Source: Pyricularia pennisetigena
Lineage: Eukaryota; Ascomycota; Sordariomycetes; Magnaporthales; Pyriculariaceae
Length of the DNA stretch: 64,000 bases
Assembly (NCBI RefSeq): GCF_004337985.1
Contig: NC_043742.1
Span: 2,218,176 to 2,282,175, forward strand
Reading direction: 5' to 3'
In this document: positions 57,829 to 64,000 of the stretch, piece after piece
How the letters are laid out: each line of letters begins with the position of its first letter
Position numbering within the stretch: position 1 is the stretch's first letter
The notes under the pieces: model-generated
Told to the model about the DNA's origin: nothing
Database searches by the model: none
The model's input: the letters and a program-made list of their open reading frames with translations, nothing else
Program-made: the position numbers and the translations under genes

Positions 57829-58484
57829 CTGAGGTCACATCGAGGTGATGTAGGTTGGCCTTGCTAGCATCAAAGGCCTGGTTGGAGTGGGAGAAGCCTA
57901 TACGGTTGCTTGGGTTGAAATGGCAGAGTTTGTACAAGGTGCCGCTTGGAATTGGCAAGGAATTGGCTGGCAGCCATCAAGGGCTTTTTTTTCATTTGCC
58001 TGCACTGCATGAAGGTGCCTTCCCAAGTGGCTGAATTTCGCTGACCCCGTTTGCCTCTTTTGCTCATCTAAAATAAAAGAAAATTCTTGAACAGGCATCT
58101 TTGCTCTCCTCAGATACTCCTCACATTAATTCCACAGCCCACATAGGAACGACAAGATAATTCAGCCTCAACCGTGTTTACCTACATAGTATAACCAAAC
58201 TTTCCACAAGCCAAGGCCTTGCATTTCGAGACGTGACTTGTCTGCCTTTTCCACCACTCTGGGACAATTCCAACACTTCCAGCACAAAGGCAATCACAGC
58301 CAGATTCTCGGAATCTCATTTTTACGAACAATATTGTGAGTTTGCGTCTACATTCCTATTCGCCCCAGCGCTGGTTATTGTATGCTAATCTTTCCTCCTT
58401 GAACGAAGCCAAGAAGCATACCAGACCGACATTCAGGTCCATCACGGACCTCCAGACCTCCGAGAAACTGCCCAGAGGGGCGCA
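57829..58484. other. Intergenic, no supported gene
   Basis: 3' flank of the aldolase gene and leader of the next small open frame. Confidence 0.45.
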
Positions 58485-58820
58485 ATGGCCCCTCCGCCGA
58501 CACCAGACACGGGGAGGAACGAGGAGCTAAGCTTCCCGGTACTCCCAGGCCTCTTGACCAAGAGCCTGCAGGGGTACTTGGACGGGTTGGCGGATCAGCG
58601 CCGCGAATACACCTTGGACATGGTGGAGCACACCAGAGATCTCAAGGAAGCTCTGGAAGCTCGGGTGAGGAAGAAGGCCAGAAGGGCCAAGAAGGCCAAG
58701 AAGGATGAGGGCTGCAAGAAGGAGCAGAAAGATGGGGGTGCGGGTGGGGTGGGCCCAGATTCAAAGAGGAGCGGTGCCAGAGATGAAAAGGGCAACGTAA
58801 TATTTTGGAGTTTACCGTGA
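58485..58820 (+). CDS. Small basic hypothetical protein
   Basis: 111 codons from an ATG in good context (GCGCAATGG). Residues 14-60 could form helices (LPGLLTKSLQGYLDGLADQR, YTLDMVEHTRDLKEALEAR). A very basic Lys/Arg/Ala stretch follows (60-75), then a Gly-rich end. There are no signal or membrane segments, and I do not recognise it. A possible 53 bp intron (58797-58849, GTAATA donor, TTTCTAAACAG 3' end) would change the last residues and give 114 residues, ending at 58879. It is weakly supported; the composition is more protein-like than that of nearby chance frames. Confidence 0.4.
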   Translation: MAPPPTPDTGRNEELSFPVLPGLLTKSLQGYLDGLADQRREYTLDMVEHTRDLKEALEARVRKKARRAKKAKKDEGCKKEQKDGGAGGVGPDSKRSGARDEKGNVIFWSLP

Positions 58821-59501
58821 TCTTGGTTCTTTTTAATATTTCTAAACAGCCTGTCTGGCTGTGTCTTGTCGTCACTTGACCGTATGATACAACTTCGTAA
58901 ATCACAATAAGCCTGACGCCACCGTCACTGGGACTTGGCATATCCCTACTTTACTAAGTGATACGTGATGTGTTAAACTTGCGTAGAGACCTTGATATTT
59001 TGTGTTGGACTATGGCCACCGCTAGAGATACGAATTGGGTGGGTTGTGTTTTGAAAATGGTAGTTTAGATAGGAAATATAGGTGCTCTTTCACGAAAGCA
59101 CTAAACCCAATCCGGCCTTTGCACAACCCCCGTCGACCTTCTCCTCACCTCTGCAAAAGACTGTTTTCACATGCTAGCAAGAGCCTTCCAAGAAAAAAAA
59201 AAATGAAAAAGGTAATTCGACCAAAGGCTGCCACATCTACAAGAAAAAAGTAGCGTCTAGTTGGAATAAAGGAAGCCTATTAAGCGAGACGATCAGGCGG
59301 TGCGGTGAGCACAATACGAATACGATACCGAATTCGATAACGACTACGACCCCCACATCGCATAAGCGCTACTGTAGATGCAGAAAGCTGGACATAAATA
59401 GGGCTATTGAAGCCGCAACTGAAGCATCTTGTAGCATGATTCATCACAACAGCAACATCATCTTCCCATCCAGAAAGCCACAAGTAACCCTCCCTACTGC
59501 T
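58821..59501. other. Intergenic, no supported gene
   Basis: Flank between the small hypothetical and the hydrolase gene. The hydrolase frame is open back to an ATG at 59436. Confidence 0.4.
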
Positions 59502-60506
59502 ATGGAGAAAATGACAGCAAAGGCTCCAGGGGCCGCCGACACGGACGGCCTGGAAGAGAAGCGCGCAGCCCTGGCCGCCTGGGAGCAAGCCGGAATCGCC
59601 AAGCTTCCGCCCATGTCCACATCCATCACCGAGGCCTGGGTAGACATCACCCTGCCCTCGGGCTTCGTCTCCAAGACGCTCGTCATCCGCCCCTCGAAGC
59701 CCGGCCCGCCTGGTCCCCTGATCGTGCTCTTGCACGGCGGCGGCTTCGCGCTCGGCTCGCCCGCCATGACCACGCGACCGGGCCGGGAGTTTGCAGAGCA
59801 CTTTGGCGCCACGGTGGTCGCGCCCTCGTACAAGCTGCTGCCCGAGCACGCGTGGCCGGCCGGGTCCGAGAGCGCGTGGGAGGTGCTGGTGTGGCTGGCC
59901 CGGAACGCGCAGGACGGCGGCGACGCGCGCTTCGCTGCCGATCTGGACCGGGGCTTCGTCGTGGGCGGGTTCAGCGCCGGCGCCACCATCTCGACCGTCG
60001 CCGCGGGGCTCTCGCTGGACGCTGGGCTGTTGCGAGATCATCATCAACAGCTTGCCAAGCCGATCACGGGCGTGTTTGCCAACTGCCCCTGTCTGCTGAG
60101 GAACGAGGAGATGGTGCCGGCAAAGTATCGCGAGCTGTGGACCTCGCGGGACGACAATAGGTTTGCCCCGGGCCTGGATACGGAAGGCCTCGAGTTGATC
60201 TGGCGTCTAATGAGGCCTGATCTTGAGTCGCCGTGGACGTCTCCCTTCAACTCCCTCGGTGGCTTGAACGGGAATTCTGGGCCCAAATACTACATCCAGG
60301 TCGGCAAGCTCGATCCTCTGCGCGATGACGGTATCGTGTTCGAAAAGACGCTTGCGGATCGGGGTGTCGAGACCAAGATTGATGTGTTCCCAGACGATGC
60401 ACATCACGCTTGGGTCGCTTTGCCGTTCGAGTCGGTTAGCAAAGACCCAACTGATGAGGAGATGACTATGGGGGGAATGAGGTGGCTGTTGGGCTTGGAG
60501 AAGTAG
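59502..60506 (+). CDS. Alpha/beta-hydrolase fold-3 esterase (hormone-sensitive lipase family)
   Basis: Probable carboxylesterase acting on small esters; no signal peptide. A single exon of 334 residues from 59502 (356 from the in-frame ATG at 59436). The HSL-family oxyanion motif HGGGFALGSP starts at residue 78, then YKLLPEHAWPAGSE, which is typical of the family. The nucleophile elbow is GGFSAGATIS (Ser158). The acid is in VGKLDPLRDDG (Asp271) and the base in DDAHHAW (His302). All catalytic residues are present and correctly ordered. The second half includes RDDNRFAPGLD and WTSPFNSLGGL (cap region and substrate loop). Secondary-metabolite and detoxification genes often include such esterases, but no cluster is visible here. 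The shorter start is preferred because the extra 22 residues look unrelated. Confidence 0.87.
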   Translation: MEKMTAKAPGAADTDGLEEKRAALAAWEQAGIAKLPPMSTSITEAWVDITLPSGFVSKTLVIRPSKPGPPGPLIVLLHGGGFALGSPAMTTRPGREFAEHFGATVVAPSYKLLPEHAWPAGSESAWEVLVWLARNAQDGGDARFAADLDRGFVVGGFSAGATISTVAAGLSLDAGLLRDHHQQLAKPITGVFANCPCLLRNEEMVPAKYRELWTSRDDNRFAPGLDTEGLELIWRLMRPDLESPWTSPFNSLGGLNGNSGPKYYIQVGKLDPLRDDGIVFEKTLADRGVETKIDVFPDDAHHAWVALPFESVSKDPTDEEMTMGGMRWLLGLEK

Positions 60507-62071
60507 ACGGCGTGTTTATCGGTGATCGGTACGATTTGTATTTCAGAGTGCGCACTCGATTGAGTAGCTAGACGACAACCGAAGTAGATCTAGACGGCAA
60601 TATCTCGTGCAATATCGGGCGCAGCAGAATCTCTCATGCTCTCCTGTCATCTGAGATAAGTATCAGTGTGCCTCACCTTGATAATAACAACAATCACCTC
60701 AATACACCTAGAAGCCCAACTATCAAGTACGATACTACCCAAAAATATCACACAAGTAACCCAATAATTCTCGCGTCAGGTATTACGGTTCACGAGATGC
60801 TATCGTCTTTTACAAGGCGTAAGAATGGTCGGACTAAAAAAAGTTCGAACCTCTTGGGCAACCAAAAAAAAAAAAAGAAAAAAAAGAAGAAGGAAAAAAA
60901 GCACGGCTTCAAACTGCCAACAATTGCCTCTTCGCGGATCTGACTAATGGTGAGGCTTGTTAACGCTGACTTTGTTAAACGAGCGATCCTAGCTCTCTAG
61001 GCCAGTTCAGAACGGTGCTCATACATGGGTTGCCTGCGTATGCGCGGTGAGTTTCGAGAATCCGGACAACATGATGAAACTTAAGTCGGTTGAAAGCTTT
61101 GACACATTTTGGCGGATGCTGTGGAATTTCGAGGGGAATGGGTAATACAGGTACGTAGCCATTTCAATGTCGGTAGCAGGGTCAAGGCAGAGGCAGGGCA
61201 GTTAAGGTGGAGCGGCTTGACAGAAATTTCTTTTATAGCAAACGGTGGAGGGTATAGAAACTGAGAAGCATACAACGGAACGTGGGGCGGTTTTTCGAGA
61301 GTTCATGATGAGTGCAGTAGTACTCATGTTCCTTCTATTTCTGGCAAGGTTCTGAATGTTGTCGAGGTATAGCCTTTGACTCTGACTGCAGTTTCATCAT
61401 AAAAAAAAAGGGGGACAAGAATCCTCTGATGGGTAAGAGTTACATGGTTCATATCATGCCCAGTTTGACTTTGACATGTCTACAATAAGTATTCTTGTAT
61501 TAAAACGTACCAGATAGGCGGACTCATACCATAATTATCAAGTGCAGATGTTTTGTTTTGTGGAGCTACACAGTCAAATCAACAGGAACGTCGAAAAAAT
61601 CATAATCGTTCCTAAAAATCGCCGGCCTAGCATTTGCCTGGCGACTCGGAAAGTTGAAGCTGACCAAGAAAAAAAACTCGAAGCCGTCAAGGATCTGTAG
61701 TCAGGTAGTCGACCGACCTAAGCGGTGATCAGACCCGTTTTTGTGCTCGTGAAACTTACAAAACAGTGCAACATTACATGAGCTCAAGCCAAGATGTCTA
61801 GATTCTATTGTTGGGGAATCGATGTCTTAGCGGGGATCTAGCCCCCAACCCCATACCGAAACAACGGTTGCAAATGTCAATCTGGGAGTCAAACACGTGG
61901 TCATGACAAGCACTGAAACCATGTGCCCACTGGCGAGGTTCAATTTGGTTGCATTGTTCCTATTTTATCTAGTCTGCGACAATGGTGGAGTCAGCAACTA
62001 TGCCATCAGTCTTGGCCATTTTTGGAACCTAAATAGAGATAAACTATGAAACAGCTGCATCTTGCTGTGCG
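60507..62071. other. Intergenic, no supported gene
   Basis: 3' flank of the hydrolase, an A-rich AAAGAAAAAA stretch (60866-60901), then sequence with no supportable gene up to the promoter of the small secreted protein. Confidence 0.45.
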
Positions 62072-62077
62072 TATAAA
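62072..62077 (+). promoter_or_regulatory. TATA box of the small secreted protein gene
   Basis: TATAAA, 179 bp before the start codon. It is followed by a leader rich in CCAA/CCTACC words, the usual look of a strongly expressed fungal gene. Confidence 0.55.
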
Positions 62078-62250
62078 GTGGCCCAGTCCATCCAGACTTT
62101 CGAGACTTCTTATCAATTCCAACCATCAGCCTCCAATCCAAGCTCATTTCAATACCTACCTATTTACCTACCAGCCGGTCTGCCTTTCCCACGTTCCTTG
62201 ACGGCACGTTTAACCAAGTCTTTGACCTTTCTTTCTCACCTACAATCACC

Positions 62251-62558
62251 ATGAAGGTAGGACGGATCTAAACCCTCCAGCAAGCTGCTCGTTTGTCAAG
62301 CAACATTCTAACCACCACCATTCCTCGTTACAGTTCTTGACCATCATTACCCTGGCCGTCTCGGCCGTCGCAGCGCAAACCTGCGTGCTCAAGTGCTCAA
62401 GCGGACCTCAAGGCGGAAACGACGTCACCACTACATGTTCCAGCCAGGGTGTCACCTGCACCACCCAGCAGGGCCTTCAATGCAAGCTCGGCTTCCCGTC
62501 CTTTACGCCACCGGCGCAATGTACCTTCTGTTCATGTGCGCCGCCCTCGGGAGTATAA
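62251..62558 (+). CDS. Small secreted cysteine-rich protein (candidate effector)
   Basis: Exon 1 (62251-62256) codes only Met-Lys. A 77 bp intron (62257-62333) with GTAGGA donor, CTAACC branch and TTACAG acceptor leads to exon 2 (62334-62558). The product is 76 residues. The signal peptide is 1 to about 16 or 17 (MKFLTIITLAVSAVAAQ). The mature chain of about 60 residues has eight cysteines at 19, 23, 37, 44, 52, 65, 68 and 70, no internal basic cleavage site and no tryptophan. It is Gly/Thr/Ser/Pro-rich, with a CxxCxC end. The pattern is not that of hydrophobins (no adjacent Cys pairs). Eight cysteines suggest four disulfides. Such proteins are often apoplastic effectors or antimicrobial peptides; no known family is recognised. 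TATA box, leader, branch site and clean signal peptide together make the model strong despite its size. Confidence 0.82.
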
Positions 62559-64000
62559 TGCTTTGGCGGTGAATAAGGATTCAACAAATCTCGGACGTGT
62601 TGGTCGGGGGATGAGGTTTGGGTCAGCAGTCAGTTTGGACCGGTGGACTTCCTTTGATTAGGGGGAGGGGATTCTGCGAGTCTATGGAATGAGACTATGA
62701 GAGTGGACACAGGCCCACGCAATTTGGCGTCCTAGATAACTGGACAAGAGCTCCAGAGAAAATCTAGAGGGGTTGTCTCAATGATTATTTTTCAAACTGT
62801 CAAGACGTGAAGATGACATTCATGATAAATGCTTGTTGGAATCGTGCAGCCAAAAACCCAAGTTTGTTTGGAGAAACACGTTCTTCAGGACGTTATATAC
62901 GGCCCTGGGCTCTTAAAATAAAGCGACTAAAGCTGACATGCTAGCTTTCAAAAAGCAGTAAATGGTGCATAACCCAGGGGACAAACAAGCTAACATCACA
63001 AAGAGCCCGAATCATCGCGACAAACAGAAATATCTTGTCTGTCCTCTTGTGTACCTTGGACATATGATATATGAAACCCATTTTCAATCAGATTCTCACC
63101 GAATTTGGATTTGGATTCCTCAACAGCACATATCTACGTCTCGGTTCCTTTCCCAGACCAGACCTGCAAAACCCTTTGTTTGATCACGGTCCACATTGGA
63201 TATTGTCTTCCCTCAAAAACTTTTATCGAGACTTAATGAACCGATATCCGCGCAGAAGCTGCAGTTCTCACTGCAAACAAGGGCATCGCATGAATAGTTG
63301 CTGCCCATCTTTCGATCTGTACCTTCAGTCAGAGACACTGCGACTTTCTTCCAGCCTCGTGCGGCTTGACATCGTTTTTGGAAACCCTTGACGCAGCTTC
63401 CGTGCCTGACCACAGCGGCTTGGAGCCGAGAGAAAGCCAAAGAAAGACGATGATTGTGCATCAATTGATGGGGTCAGAACAACTCAGAATCGAATGCATT
63501 AGGAAGGCGTCATCCGCTGGTCATGTTATGGTGCACTCCAAGCCCCCCCCCCCCCAAGAACACGGACAGACCAAGGCTTGAGAACAGCGATCCAGATCTT
63601 GATGCAAGACTTGAGTTACGGCCTCAAAGCCTAGGGAAGCAGGTAAAAATGAGTATCTCCCGTGGCCAGGAGCTTACACCGATGACGGCATATGGGTCAG
63701 ACAGCTGCGATTTACTGTCAACCTGCCTAACAAGGCCGTAAATTCCAAAACTGTGGGTGAACCCCCCCATATTCCTACATCTTGCAGTAAAATGGAAGCT
63801 GCAATCGGTCCTGCACATGCAAATGAAAAATTATCGAGTAGCGCTTTATAACTCTCCGCCGGGTTCCTTGCCACTGTTGTGATTTTGACCAATTTCATTG
63901 CACACCGGAAAGTTTAAAAATCAAGGTCAACTGGTGCATCCCACTTTGCGCACAGCTTTGGCCCAGTACATGCCGACCGCCACTCGACTCACAACTGGGA
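62559..64000. other. Right flank, no supported gene
   Basis: 3' flank of the small secreted protein gene, then about 1.3 kb without a supportable gene. A C run lies at 63544-63557. Chance frames here have no protein-like composition. Confidence 0.45.

Overview
The window looks like a contig piece from a filamentous ascomycete, most likely a Sordariomycete. The reasons are short 50-150 bp introns with GTRWGT donors and CTAAC-type branch sites just before the AG, CT-rich leaders, GC-rich third codon positions in the genes, and a typical fungal gene set. Order and genus are not decidable from the sequence alone. The assembly has three blemishes: one N at 15040, 14 Ns at 18945-18958 and two Ns at 47238-47239.

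Layout. Left edge: a PUS1-type tRNA pseudouridine synthase (minus strand, C-terminus cut off by the window) divergent from an unrecognised proline-rich protein whose reading frame is interrupted by one in-frame TAG at 4639. A KHA1-type K+/H+ antiporter follows (6620-9531). Then comes about 20 kb (9.5-29.4 kb) with no gene I can support, rich in poly-A/poly-T tracts and microsatellites. At 29.8-32.4 kb is a glycogen-targeting regulatory subunit of protein phosphatase 1 (RVxF motif plus CBM21). The 33.7-38.4 kb stretch is accessory in character: a CCTAA-repeat tail, a decayed reading frame, a cysteine-rich single-pass membrane protein, and a 460 bp miniature inverted-repeat element with TA target duplication. 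At 39.4-41.6 kb is a secreted GH75 chitosanase with an unusual tail of about 400 residues made of Lys/Pro/Asp repeats, followed by a small single-pass membrane protein and a clearly decayed gene (45.4-46.2 kb). After another gene-poor 5.8 kb, the right 12 kb is a denser block: proline iminopeptidase (S33), feruloyl-esterase-like CE1 enzyme, class II aldolase/adducin protein, a small hypothetical, an alpha/beta-hydrolase of the hormone-sensitive-lipase family, and a 76-residue secreted protein with eight cysteines.

Function. The left genes are housekeeping (tRNA modification, cation homeostasis, glycogen control). The right half is weighted to secreted or degradative enzymes (chitosan, feruloyl esters, N-terminal proline peptides, other esters) plus a candidate small secreted effector, which fits a plant-associated or saprotrophic lifestyle; that lifestyle is an inference. 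I saw no tRNA, rRNA or CRISPR. The strongest items for follow-up are the chitosanase tail, the MITE, the in-frame stop in the proline-rich gene, the cysteine-rich small protein and the decayed genes.
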